From Gemmatimonadota bacterium (GTDB lineage Bacteria; Gemmatimonadota; Gemmatimonadetes; Longimicrobiales; Gaopeijiaceae), in NCBI GenBank assembly GCA_027623325.1, contig JAQBXY010000002.1, forward strand, positions 124,001-188,000: DNA of 64,000 bases. Reading direction: 5' to 3'. How positions within the stretch are numbered: position 1 is the first letter of the stretch; the number at the start of each line of letters is the position of its first letter. Position numbers and translations under genes: made by a program. Positions 8,782-17,235 of the stretch are shown piece after piece. The notes under the pieces were generated by a model. That model saw nothing but the letters and a program-made list of their open reading frames with translations. It did not search any database and was not told the origin of the DNA.

Positions 8782-10014
8782 TCAATCGACTCCGATCGAA
8801 TGGGGCCCGATGTCCGCGAGCGAAGGCGTGCCGACGGCCCGCATGGTGATCTCGAGTTCGCGGGTGAGGATCTCAAGCACTCGCTCAATGCCCTCTTGTC
8901 CGAACGCTCCGAGCCCCCACAAGTAGGGGCGACCGATCGCGACCGCGGTGGCGCCCCGCGCGAGACCCTTGAAGAGGTCGGTTCCGCGCCGGAACCCACC
9001 ATCCACGATGATCGGCATTCGTCCCGCGACTGCCTGAGCGATCTCCGGGAGTGCGTCGACTGTTCCTCTCCCGGACCCCTCGGCCCGCCCGCCGTGATTC
9101 GAGACCCAGATGGCGTCGACGCCGTACCCGACGGCCAGTTCGGCATCCTCGGAAGTAACGAGTCCCTTCACGACGATCTTCTGGTCCGTGATGTCGCGAA
9201 GCTGGTGGATGTAGTCCCACGTCATACTGGCGTCGGCTCCGCCCCGACTCCCCGTCGGCAGGCCACGCAGCATGGGCTTCACCGGATCGGCCCTCCCCCC
9301 CTCACGATGACAGCTCTCACAGTCGCGTTCGTCGATGCGGCCGTACCGTTCGACCGTGAGGCGATTGCTTCCCCCGTTCAGGTCAACCGTCAGGACGATG
9401 ACCGGGCAGCCGGCGTCCCGGACTCGTTGGACGAGCGCGACCGTACCGTTCCAGTTCGGGCGAGCATAGAGCTGGTACCACACGGGCTCGCCCCGCGCTC
9501 GATTGACCTCTTCCACGGCGGTGGAGGTTACAGTCGAGAGCGTCTGGAGGTGGTTCCGAGCTGAGGCGGCCCGAGCGGTGGCGAGCTCTCCATCCGGGTG
9601 AAACGCTCGTTGACTACCCGCGGGCGCGATGAGCAGGGGCGACGGCCACTCCCGGCCCAGCAGGGTAACGCGCGTATCGAGGCGAGAGACGTCGATCATA
9701 CGACGGGCGCGCAGGTAGATGCGCTCCAGTGCCGCCCGATTGTTCGCCTGCGTCTCCTCGCCGTCGACCCCGGTCATGATGTAGCCCCAATGGGCCAGTG
9801 GGACTTTGCTCGCGGCGACCTTCTCGAGATCGAACACGTCGAGCGCTTCCTGCGCCGTGGTCACGAGATCATCGAAAGTCCGACGGGGAGCCTCCTGAGC
9901 GATCAGGTCTTCGAACGTGGAGAGGCCTCCGGCCGAGGCGAGAAGAGGGCTCGCAGCAAGCCAACGCAGGAAGTGCCGTCGCTGGACGTCTCGGGGCGAA
10001 GTCGAAGGGGTCAT
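8782..10014 (-). CDS. Tat-exported FMN-dependent alpha-hydroxyacid (lactate-type) dehydrogenase with internal CxxCH
   Basis: A 410-residue member of the FMN-dependent alpha-hydroxyacid oxidase/dehydrogenase family (lactate, glycolate or mandelate type). Family landmarks: PLLIAPAG, WYQLYARPN, VIVLTVDL, KGLVTSEDA with flavin-contacting K283, and SNHGGR with the catalytic base H307. The N terminus reads QRRHFLRWLAASPLL, a twin-arginine signal, so it is exported folded with flavin. Unusual: residues 231-236 read D-C-E-S-C-H, a CxxCH of the heme c type, inside the variable loop 4 region. ATG 10014 is chosen for the Tat signal; 13 further residues upstream add nothing recognisable. It follows qhpE by 55 bases and probably belongs to the same transcript. 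Confidence 0.85.
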   Translation of the reverse strand: MTPSTSPRDVQRRHFLRWLAASPLLASAGGLSTFEDLIAQEAPRRTFDDLVTTAQEALDVFDLEKVAASKVPLAHWGYIMTGVDGEETQANNRAALERIYLRARRMIDVSRLDTRVTLLGREWPSPLLIAPAGSQRAFHPDGELATARAASARNHLQTLSTVTSTAVEEVNRARGEPVWYQLYARPNWNGTVALVQRVRDAGCPVIVLTVDLNGGSNRLTVERYGRIDERDCESCHREGGRADPVKPMLRGLPTGSRGGADASMTWDYIHQLRDITDQKIVVKGLVTSEDAELAVGYGVDAIWVSNHGGRAEGSGRGTVDALPEIAQAVAGRMPIIVDGGFRRGTDLFKGLARGATAVAIGRPYLWGLGAFGQEGIERVLEILTRELEITMRAVGTPSLADIGPHSIGVD

Positions 10015-10069
10015 GATGTGCACGGCGGGACGGAGGGAAGAGCCACGGTGCATCGATCGGAGGCACTCG

Positions 10070-10747
10070 TCAATCCGAAGCCGTCTCCTGCAGCAGTTCG
10101 AACGCCGCTTCGGCCGTCTTCACCTCGGGATGGTCCACGAGCGCGCGTGCGAGAGCGCCCGTAGCGTTCGCGACGGCGAAGCTGATGCCATTGAGGTTCC
10201 GTTCCGGGGGGACACCCGGGATGGGGCGCGGGTACCCGGACGCGCGCACCACCGTACGTCCTCCCGACTCTACGAGAGTGACGGTCTCCCTCTCCTGATC
10301 CGCGTCCATGACGACGCCGACCACCCCGTCCAGCGAGCCAGGGTACCAACGGCGGCCGTCGTGTTCGTGTGCGGACACGATGATCGTCCCGCGCTCCACG
10401 GCGCGTGCCACGGCGGGGGCGAGCTCCGGCTCCCGAAAGTCGTTCGGCGTACCAAGGCTCAGATTCGCGATCCGGATGCCACGGCTCGAAGCCCAGTCGA
10501 TCGCGCGTACCAGGATCGACACCGTCGTCGCGAGTTGCTCATCGAAGACTTTGACAGCGTAGAGTTCCGCTTGCGGCGCCTTTTCGTGAATCGCGGCGGC
10601 GGCGGCCGTCCCGTGTCCCAGCCGGTCGACGTAGTCGGCGACCTCTTGCCCCTGGAAGTTGATGGCGATGCCCCCGGCTAGTGCGGGGAGATGGGGGTGC
10701 GGAACGTTGGCGCCGCTGTCGATGATCGCGACGGTGACGGCGCTCAT
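10070..10747 (-). CDS. qhpE: QhpE: subtilisin-like protease that cleaves the QhpC leader
   Basis: A 225-residue S8 (subtilisin) protease with no signal peptide and no propeptide. The catalytic triad is visible: D10 in AIIDSG, H45 in GHGTAA, S189 in NGISFA. A minimal cytoplasmic subtilase beside a radical SAM enzyme and an ABC exporter fits QhpE, which in Paracoccus removes the leader of the crosslinked gamma subunit before export (established for the family). Its ATG overlaps the stop of the exporter gene by four bases (ATGA), so synthesis is coupled. Assignment rests on motif plus neighbourhood; on sequence alone it would just be a small subtilase. Confidence 0.88.
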   Translation of the reverse strand: MSAVTVAIIDSGANVPHPHLPALAGGIAINFQGQEVADYVDRLGHGTAAAAAIHEKAPQAELYAVKVFDEQLATTVSILVRAIDWASSRGIRIANLSLGTPNDFREPELAPAVARAVERGTIIVSAHEHDGRRWYPGSLDGVVGVVMDADQERETVTLVESGGRTVVRASGYPRPIPGVPPERNLNGISFAVANATGALARALVDHPEVKTAEAAFELLQETASD

Positions 10748-12477
10748 CCGGTGAGGACATCCAGGAAGAGGTCGCGGAAGGCGGCGCCCTCCGCTTCGAG
10801 GACCCGGGGCGTTCCGTCTTCCTCGATCCGCCCATTCTTCACGACGATCACACGTTCGGTCTGCCGGGCGAGGTCGAGCCGGTGCGTGATGAGGATCGTC
10901 GTGCGCCCTTTCATGACCCGGTCGTACCCTTCGAGCACCGCGGCTTCGGATGCTGGATCGAGCGCGCCGGTCGCCTCGTCCATGACCAGGACGGCCGGGT
11001 CGGCGAGGAAGGCCCGGGCGATCGCCAAACGTTGCCGTTCGCCCGCCGAGAGTTGGCGGCCACGTTCACCCACGATGGAATCCAGCCCATCGGGCATCGT
11101 CGCGACGAGTGCAGATAGTCCCGCCGCGGCGATGGCGTCGGCTACCTGAGCGTGGGTGGCATCGGGTCGGGCATAGCGCACGTTGTCCGCTACGCTGACG
11201 TGAAAGATGAACGGGTCCTGCTCGACAACGGCCACGTGCTGCCGGACGTCGGCGAGCCGCAGCTCCCTCAGGTCGACTCCATCGAGGAGCACCCGCCCCT
11301 TCTCGGGATCGAACTGCCGCGAGAGTAGTTCGGCGATCGTCGACTTGCCGCTACCGCTCGCTCCCACGATCGCGACCAACTGTCCGGCCGGAATCTCGAG
11401 GTCGATCCCGTCGAGCCCCTCGACGCCACGTCCGAAGCCGAAGCTGACTCCGTCGAGTTCAAACGCGCCTCGGCAAACGGGGAGGGAGGCCGGTGCTTCA
11501 GGCTCCGTCACGTCGGGGACGGTATCGAGCAGTTCATGTACGCGCACGAGGGACGCCCGTGCGGTCGCCAGATTCGTGTAAATCCCCATGAGGCCCTGAA
11601 CGGGCGCCATCAGTCGTGCTTGGTAAGCCATGAACGCGACGAGGGTCCCCAATGTCATCATCCCCTCGATGACCCGGTATCCGCCGTACAGGAAGACCAG
11701 GCTCGTGCCCGCGGTCAGGAGAAGGCCAGGTAGGCCGCCAGACAGGTACGTGAAGAGCCTCATGGAGAGCAGAGCATCGACGAACGAGTCGTTCCGGGTC
11801 CGGAAGCGTTCGACTTCCCGGCCCTGGGCGTTCGATCCGACCACCGTGCGCATCCCCTGGAGAGTCTCGATGAGAAATGAGCCGATCTCGGCGCTCCTCT
11901 CCCGGAGCACCCGGACCCGCTCCTCGAGTTGTCTTCGATACCGCACAAGCGCCCACAGGGAGGGAGGTACGGTCAGGAGTCCCGCGAGAAAGAGCTGCCA
12001 GTCGAGATACACGAGCATCACGACGGTTCCGATCAGCGCGACGACCTGTCCAAACCAGGCGAGGGCCGCCTCCGACGTCACCCGCTGGATTTCTCCGATA
12101 TCGCCGTTGATGCGAGACACGACATCGCCCAACGACGTGCGCGCGTAGAAACGTGGAGAAAGGCGCTGGAGATGCCGATACAGGACCAAACGCATGTCGA
12201 ACAAAATGTCGGCGGACACGCGGGTGTAGCGCATGCCACTGAAGACGTTGAGGCCGAACGAAACGATCGGGACGGCGATGAAGAGCCCGACGATCCGGAG
12301 GAGCGTCGGGAAGTCGCCGGGGATGATCGCGTCGTCGATGAGCAGCTTCGACAGGTATGGCAGGACGAGCGATAGTGCCGTCGAAACGAGGGATACGACG
12401 ACGACGGGCACGAGCGCGCCGACGTACGGTCGTACGTAGGCTAACGCGCGGCGAAAATGCGGATCGAGGACGGTCAC
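10744..12477 (-). CDS. qhpF: QhpF: ABC exporter for the QhpC gamma subunit
   Basis: A 577-residue half-transporter: six transmembrane helices in residues ~15-310 (ABC exporter type I fold), then an ATPase domain with Walker A GASGSGKST, Q-loop VVEQDP, signature LSAGERQ, Walker B VLVMDEATGALD and H-loop THR. It has no C39 peptidase domain, so leader removal must be done by a separate protease, here QhpE in the next, overlapping gene. In QHNDH producers QhpF moves the processed, thioether-crosslinked gamma subunit to the periplasm. It lies 19 bases after qhpB. Confidence 0.88.
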   Translation of the reverse strand: MTVLDPHFRRALAYVRPYVGALVPVVVVSLVSTALSLVLPYLSKLLIDDAIIPGDFPTLLRIVGLFIAVPIVSFGLNVFSGMRYTRVSADILFDMRLVLYRHLQRLSPRFYARTSLGDVVSRINGDIGEIQRVTSEAALAWFGQVVALIGTVVMLVYLDWQLFLAGLLTVPPSLWALVRYRRQLEERVRVLRERSAEIGSFLIETLQGMRTVVGSNAQGREVERFRTRNDSFVDALLSMRLFTYLSGGLPGLLLTAGTSLVFLYGGYRVIEGMMTLGTLVAFMAYQARLMAPVQGLMGIYTNLATARASLVRVHELLDTVPDVTEPEAPASLPVCRGAFELDGVSFGFGRGVEGLDGIDLEIPAGQLVAIVGASGSGKSTIAELLSRQFDPEKGRVLLDGVDLRELRLADVRQHVAVVEQDPFIFHVSVADNVRYARPDATHAQVADAIAAAGLSALVATMPDGLDSIVGERGRQLSAGERQRLAIARAFLADPAVLVMDEATGALDPASEAAVLEGYDRVMKGRTTILITHRLDLARQTERVIVVKNGRIEEDGTPRVLEAEGAAFRDLFLDVLTG

Positions 12478-12496
12478 GGTCCGCGGGGTGACTCCG

Positions 12497-13582
12497 CTAT
12501 TCGTTTCCTGGAATGATGGCGACGTTGCCCAGCGTCATGTCCTCGTCGAACTCGACGGTGCGCATGAGCGAAAACGTGGCGGCGTCATAGACATCGATCG
12601 TGTTGCCGGCCACGTGAACGTAGATCTTCGTTCCGTCGGCACTAACACCGAGCCCCATCCGAGCACGCCCCGGGAAGGGCACCCTCCGTGACACCCGCTC
12701 ATTCACGAGGTCGAACTCCCAGAACTCGTACGCCCCGATCGTCGTGTAGAGCGCATAAGCCTTCTCTCCACCCGGCGCGAGAACGAAACTGCCGACGGGT
12801 TCGGAGGGACCCAGTGTGAAGAAGTCGACCACCTTGTCGGACAAGCGCGCGCGCGCGATTCCCATCAGCGAGCGATTGTGCACGGGGTCCTGGATGCGGA
12901 TCAGGCTCGTCGCGACGCCCGGTTCGTCGTAGGTATTGGAATTCGTCCCGAAGTTCGGGCGACCGAGCCCCGGCTCCAGCGGTTGCGAAAGCTCCCAGCG
13001 GTCGACTTCCTCGTACGTGTCTGCGTCGACCGCGATGATGTCGCTCGTGAAGAAGTAGAGAACCTCGCCGTCGGGTGAGAACCGGAAGTTGGTGCGTTCG
13101 CTCGGTCCTCCCTCAGGCCAGGGAAGTGTATCCGTGACCTGTTTGGTCTCGAGGTCATACGCCACCAGGAACGGTCCTTCGACCGAGTAACGATCGATGA
13201 GCTTCGTGTAGTTCTTGACGAGCATCACCGCGCGTCGATCCGAGGGATGCGCCGCGAAGCCGTCGATGCGAACGACCACGCTGTCGTGGGTCAGCGTTAT
13301 CTCATCGATGACCTCCCGCAGCGCGATGTCGACGATTTGGATGTGTTGTCCCGATGCGTCCCCGACGTACAGGCGAGTCATCGCCTCGTTCAACTGGACG
13401 CCGTTGGGGATCGGGCGGTTCATCCGGATCCGATCGATGATCTCCTCGGTCGCTTCGTCCCAGACCAGCATGTCGGATGTATACGTCGAGATGTACCACG
13501 TCGCCGTTTGGGCGGACGCACGGGGTGCGACGAATCCGAGAATGCACGCGGCCGAAGCCACGCACCGCAGCGCAGTTCGCAT
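12497..13582 (-). CDS. qhpB: QhpB: beta subunit (propeller) of quinohemoprotein amine dehydrogenase
   Basis: A 361-residue exported protein: signal peptide (MRTALRCVASAACILGFVAP, then RASAQ) and a seven-bladed-type beta-propeller of YVTN-like strands (TATWYISTYTSDMLVWDEAT; QLNEAMTRLYVGDAS; FRFSPDGEVLYFFTSD; LGVSADGTKIYVHVAGNTIDVYDA). In QHNDH the beta subunit is a propeller whose interface with the gamma subunit forms part of the active site. ATG 13582 is chosen because it starts the signal peptide; the frame stays open upstream through the gamma and radical SAM genes, but that sequence is meaningless. It lies 11 bases after qhpC. Confidence 0.9.
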   Translation of the reverse strand: MRTALRCVASAACILGFVAPRASAQTATWYISTYTSDMLVWDEATEEIIDRIRMNRPIPNGVQLNEAMTRLYVGDASGQHIQIVDIALREVIDEITLTHDSVVVRIDGFAAHPSDRRAVMLVKNYTKLIDRYSVEGPFLVAYDLETKQVTDTLPWPEGGPSERTNFRFSPDGEVLYFFTSDIIAVDADTYEEVDRWELSQPLEPGLGRPNFGTNSNTYDEPGVATSLIRIQDPVHNRSLMGIARARLSDKVVDFFTLGPSEPVGSFVLAPGGEKAYALYTTIGAYEFWEFDLVNERVSRRVPFPGRARMGLGVSADGTKIYVHVAGNTIDVYDAATFSLMRTVEFDEDMTLGNVAIIPGNE

Positions 13583-13593
13583 GATGGTACCGA

Positions 13594-13956
13594 CTAAGGG
13601 AAAATGAGGTCGAGTTTGCGCCAATCCTTCTGGGCCGACGCGCACTTTCCGGTCCAATCGGGCGCGTGGTTGAGCTGATCGGGTACGTGGGCTGGCCAGA
13701 AGCAGGAAATGTGACAGTCGAAGATGTCCCTCTCGACCGGCTGGCACAGACCGGCGGTGCCGCCACGGGAGTCGACTTCCCATCCTGGCGAGAAGGCGAG
13801 CGAGCAACCCAGCGGGAAGTGGGGGCCTTCCTCTTCGTGCGGCGGCGTTCGAAGACCGACGACATCCATCTCTTCCGCCTTCGCGCGCGATGCCTCGTGC
13901 GCGACGTAGGCTTCGATGCGGCTGGCCTTCTGATTGATGGGCCTCAGGTGTTTCAC
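13594..13956 (-). CDS. qhpC: QhpC: gamma subunit precursor carrying the CTQ cofactor and thioether bridges
   Basis: A 120-residue peptide with a polar, charged leader (residues 1 to ~44) and a Cys-rich core. Every residue used in the mature proteobacterial gamma subunit is present at the same spacing: C51-E60, C71-D77 and C85-D93 for the three Cys-Asp/Glu thioethers, and C81-W87 for the cysteine tryptophylquinone (CTQ). All map to the published mature numbering (7-16, 27-33, 41-49, 37-43) by a constant offset of 44. The core motifs PGWEVD, LCQPVE, DWRKL are also typical. One extra cysteine, C105, has no known partner. The start is GTG with a strong AGGAGG upstream. The leader is probably recognised by QhpD and removed by QhpE. 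Confidence 0.93.
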   Translation of the reverse strand: MKHLRPINQKASRIEAYVAHEASRAKAEEMDVVGLRTPPHEEEGPHFPLGCSLAFSPGWEVDSRGGTAGLCQPVERDIFDCHISCFWPAHVPDQLNHAPDWTGKCASAQKDWRKLDLIFP

Positions 13957-14001
13957 TCGGGTGCCTCCTTCTTGCGATTTCCCATGACCATGATTCGACG
14001 A

Positions 14002-15474
14002 TTAGGCGTCGAATCGCTCCAGGAACTTCGGGTTCTTCTCTGCCAGAGCGCCGTAGATCTCGAGGCAGGTGTGGGTCCAGCTTCGCACCCACGTACAATA
14101 ATGCAGATTGGCCTTCGACGAGTCTCCGTATTGGACGTGAGCCTCGTGATAACAGCCTCCCGAACAGATAGGTCGGGCCCAGCAGGTGTGACAGTCGGTC
14201 TTGGTCGAGATGTGGTGGTCTACCAGGAACTTCCCCTGCTTCTCGCGGTCCACTCCGTCCTTCACGGTCCCGATCGTGTGTTCCGGGGACCCCGCGAAAC
14301 GATGGCACAGCGACACGTCACCGTCGGTGGCCACCCCCATCAGGCCGAGTCCCGCGCCGCATCCGTAGGCCTTGCTCACACCTTTGTGGATCTCCTCGAT
14401 CGTATCGGTCACGTTCGTGAAGCCGTGGTGTTCATCGCGGATCGCGCACGCGAGCCACTCCTGCGCGAGTTCCCGGAACTGGCTGAGCATATGGTCCTTC
14501 GCATCGGGGGTGATTGCGTAGTCCCGATGGTCTTGAGTCGTCACCGGCGCCAGACCGACCTCCCTAAACCCGATCTCCTGGGTCAGGTGTCGATAGATCT
14601 CGAGCACATTCAGGTTCTTTTGTGTGAGCGTCACGCGCGCGCCGATTGGCCGCGAACGGTGCGTAGCGATCAACTCCTTGATCTTCGGCAACACGACGTC
14701 GTAGGTGCCTTTCCCGTTGTGGAAGACACGGAGGCCGTCTTGTACAGGCTTGGGTCCGTCGATCGAGATGGTGACGCCGATGTCGTTGTCGGCCAGCCAC
14801 TGGATGACGTCCGGCTTCAACAACGTCGCGTTGGTCGTCAGGCTGAACTCGATGCGCGTGCCCTCTTCCGCAGCGCGTCGACGTGCGTACGCGACCGTCT
14901 TCTGCAGGATGGGGAAATTCAGCAGCGTCTCCCCACCGAAGAACGTCAGGTGTGCGACAGGCTGCCCCCTGGACTCGGCTAGCAGGAACTCGACGCTCTC
15001 TTCAGCCGTGTCGTCACTCATGAACTTCGGCTGCTTTCCATACTGCGTGTCGACGATCTTGTCGTCGCCGTATTCATAGCAGTAGGTACACGCCAAGTTG
15101 CACTTGTTCGTGACGTTGAGGACCATGGTGTTGAGCGGGAAATCCGCCGGAGGCAGGTCGTTTGGCACCTCCTCCTTCGGAGCACTCGGGTCTCCGATCG
15201 CACGAATCTCCGTCAGTTCCTGGATCGTCCCGAGGATGCGGTCGACGTCGAACTGCCCCGCCAATTCCTCGACCAGCGCGTCGGTGTCCTTCGGCGCTCC
15301 CGAGAGAGCGTCCAGGACCGCACAGCCTGCTTCGTCCATCCGGAAGATTCCCGCGGACGGGACCATGTAGAGGAAGCGGGCGCCGAACGCATCGAACCTG
15401 TGAAACTCACGGAGCGCGAGAGCCTGGCTGGCTCCCGTGCCCTCCGCGGCTCCTATCGCGACGGGCGGGTTCAT
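14002..15474 (-). CDS. qhpD: QhpD: radical SAM/SPASM enzyme forming thioether crosslinks in QhpC
   Basis: A 490-residue protein. Residues ~20-95 form a PqqD-like peptide-recognition domain (FGARFLYMVPSAGIFRMDEAG). The radical SAM core has C125-C129-C132 in NKCNLACTYCYEYG (CxxxCxxC, binds the 4Fe-4S cluster and S-adenosylmethionine). The C-terminal SPASM region has conserved cysteines in YGCGAGLG, VSLCHRF, DCHTCWARPICSGGCYHEAH and LHYCTW, binding auxiliary clusters. In Paracoccus QhpD installs three Cys-to-Asp/Glu thioethers in the gamma subunit in the cytoplasm. The ATG overlaps the qhpA stop by four bases; qhpC follows after 45 bases. Size and domain order match QhpD. Confidence 0.93.
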   Translation of the reverse strand: MNPPVAIGAAEGTGASQALALREFHRFDAFGARFLYMVPSAGIFRMDEAGCAVLDALSGAPKDTDALVEELAGQFDVDRILGTIQELTEIRAIGDPSAPKEEVPNDLPPADFPLNTMVLNVTNKCNLACTYCYEYGDDKIVDTQYGKQPKFMSDDTAEESVEFLLAESRGQPVAHLTFFGGETLLNFPILQKTVAYARRRAAEEGTRIEFSLTTNATLLKPDVIQWLADNDIGVTISIDGPKPVQDGLRVFHNGKGTYDVVLPKIKELIATHRSRPIGARVTLTQKNLNVLEIYRHLTQEIGFREVGLAPVTTQDHRDYAITPDAKDHMLSQFRELAQEWLACAIRDEHHGFTNVTDTIEEIHKGVSKAYGCGAGLGLMGVATDGDVSLCHRFAGSPEHTIGTVKDGVDREKQGKFLVDHHISTKTDCHTCWARPICSGGCYHEAHVQYGDSSKANLHYCTWVRSWTHTCLEIYGALAEKNPKFLERFDA

Positions 15475-17147
15475 CTCTCGTCTCCTATTGGGGGGCGACC
15501 CGATTCGATTTCACGCCACGGCTCCCAGCGCATGTACAACGGCGGGGCCACGACCAGGTGGGCGCGAGCGGACAACGCGCCGCCATCGCCGAGCGTGGCC
15601 ACAACCCAGACATCGCCGATGTTGTTTCGCAGGCCCGACCGTTCAGGGTTCGGTCCGTCCACGGCCGGAACGAACACACCGTCCGTTCCGATGTGTCCCA
15701 CGAAGTCGATATCGTCGTCGCCGAACGTAGCGGCGTATTCTTCCAAGTGCCAGGAGACGGCGACTCTTCCGAGGTTCAGGTCGTCGTCGGTGTTCGGCTC
15801 GCCGTCCGGTCCGTTGTCGTAACCAATCGCGTCGAACGCCTGGTATCCCTTGGGATGCACCACACCACCAGCCCGAGCGAGGCCCGTTTCCGGCGTGATC
15901 CCGATCCGATCGACGCCGTCATGCACAACCACAGCTCGTTCGGCGATCGATCCGTTCGAATACACGTCGCGGGCACCGAGATTGGCGTTGGCCATCACGC
16001 TCACTCGGACCCGCAGCGACCCGTCGGTTCCTGCGTTTGTCGACTCAACGGTGATGCCTGCGCCGAAGTCCAACTCCGACGACGACGTGAGCCCCAGGCC
16101 GAATACCTGAACGTCCGTCGCAACGCCCTTCTCGAGGGCCATAGGATACACGCCGGAGACGACCGCGCCTCCGCTGACCCTGCGAAGGGTCACGTCGGGG
16201 CCCACTTCATCATAGTCCCCGCGGAACCACCTGCCCGATATCTCACTCTGTCCTCGTTCGACGAGCATCACTTCTCGGAGTTCATCCTCCGCGCCCGGAT
16301 TCGAACGGCCGCGCCATTGGAAACCGGTGTAGATCGCCGATCGGCCTGTGCGCTGGACGCGTTGGCCGGATTCTGCATATACGTAGGCCGTCGAGGTCGT
16401 GAACGCGTCGGGGTCGCCGGGGTCGGCGATGATGGTCACGGTCCCGAAGATCGGACCCTTCCCCGGTTCGTGACCCGCTAGGGTCCATGTACCGGCCAGG
16501 CGAGGAGACCGCTTCGTGGCCGACCAGGCCGACCACTCAGGCGTCTCGAGGGGAAAGACCTCTGAGAGATGATCAATCGCTTCATCCATGGGGTGTGGTC
16601 CCGAGTCCGGGCCTCCCCGACCGCCGTTCCGGAACGCCTGGCGGTCCACGAGGGGGTAGAGTCCGCGATGGGTCGCGAGAAGAAGTGACCACTCCTCGCC
16701 GGTGCGCCGCTGGGTGATCACACGTCCCATCGAATGGCACTGAATGCACGTATACTCTACGCCGGAGTCCCCTTCGTAATCGTGGTCCAACGAGCGACGC
16801 TCGACCTCGAACATGCCCGGTCGGAGTTCCTCTGGGGCGAGTCCCTGCTCGTTGGCCAGATAGCGAACGATTTCCGTCGCGTCGGCCTGGTTCAGTCGCG
16901 CCCCGTGCAGCGCCATCATGCGACGAATCGACGTCTGCCACCCTTCGGGCGTCTTCCGCAGATATGAGATTCGTGACATCCGTCCGTCGTCGTCGACGAC
17001 GTGACAGCGGGAGCACCGGTCGATCACCTTCTCGTTCGCGATCGCGTACCCTTCGGGCGCTTCCTGCGGCGCGGGGCTCCAAGCGAGCAACACGCTTCCC
17101 GCGGCGAAGGTGACGATCGAGAAGAGCGCGCGGTGGGGAGACGCCAT
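15471..17147 (-). CDS. qhpA: QhpA: diheme cytochrome c alpha subunit of quinohemoprotein amine dehydrogenase
   Basis: A 558-residue exported protein: signal peptide (residues 1-28), then two c-type heme sites, C45-S-R-C48-H49 and C134-I-Q-C137-H138, in two small cytochrome domains, followed by ~390 residues of beta-rich domains (lipocalin-like barrel at SPRLAGTWTLAGHEPGKG and Ig-like segments), the layout of the QHNDH alpha subunit. It passes electrons from CTQ in the gamma subunit to a periplasmic acceptor. Cytochrome maturation must be provided elsewhere in the genome. The gene starts 88 bases after the qhpG stop and overlaps qhpD by four bases. Confidence 0.92.
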   Translation of the reverse strand: MASPHRALFSIVTFAAGSVLLAWSPAPQEAPEGYAIANEKVIDRCSRCHVVDDDGRMSRISYLRKTPEGWQTSIRRMMALHGARLNQADATEIVRYLANEQGLAPEELRPGMFEVERRSLDHDYEGDSGVEYTCIQCHSMGRVITQRRTGEEWSLLLATHRGLYPLVDRQAFRNGGRGGPDSGPHPMDEAIDHLSEVFPLETPEWSAWSATKRSPRLAGTWTLAGHEPGKGPIFGTVTIIADPGDPDAFTTSTAYVYAESGQRVQRTGRSAIYTGFQWRGRSNPGAEDELREVMLVERGQSEISGRWFRGDYDEVGPDVTLRRVSGGAVVSGVYPMALEKGVATDVQVFGLGLTSSSELDFGAGITVESTNAGTDGSLRVRVSVMANANLGARDVYSNGSIAERAVVVHDGVDRIGITPETGLARAGGVVHPKGYQAFDAIGYDNGPDGEPNTDDDLNLGRVAVSWHLEEYAATFGDDDIDFVGHIGTDGVFVPAVDGPNPERSGLRNNIGDVWVVATLGDGGALSARAHLVVAPPLYMRWEPWREIESGRPPIGDER

Positions 17148-17235
17148 CGGCTAAGAGGGGCTGAGAGGATTCAGATAGACACTATCGTGCGGTTTCGGGC
17201 GCCACAACGCCAGTAGAGCGTGGGTTGGATCCGTG

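Noticed and set aside
9917-10681. Long open frames on the plus strand opposite qhpE and the hydroxyacid dehydrogenase
   Set aside because: They encode Arg/Pro-rich low-complexity sequence, lack family motifs, and lie opposite genes with clear catalytic residues; typical of high-GC DNA.
10744-12477. Multidrug or bacteriocin exporter unrelated to QHNDH
   Set aside because: It is coupled to qhpE and within the qhp set, and lacks the C39 peptidase domain of bacteriocin exporters; QhpF is the better reading.
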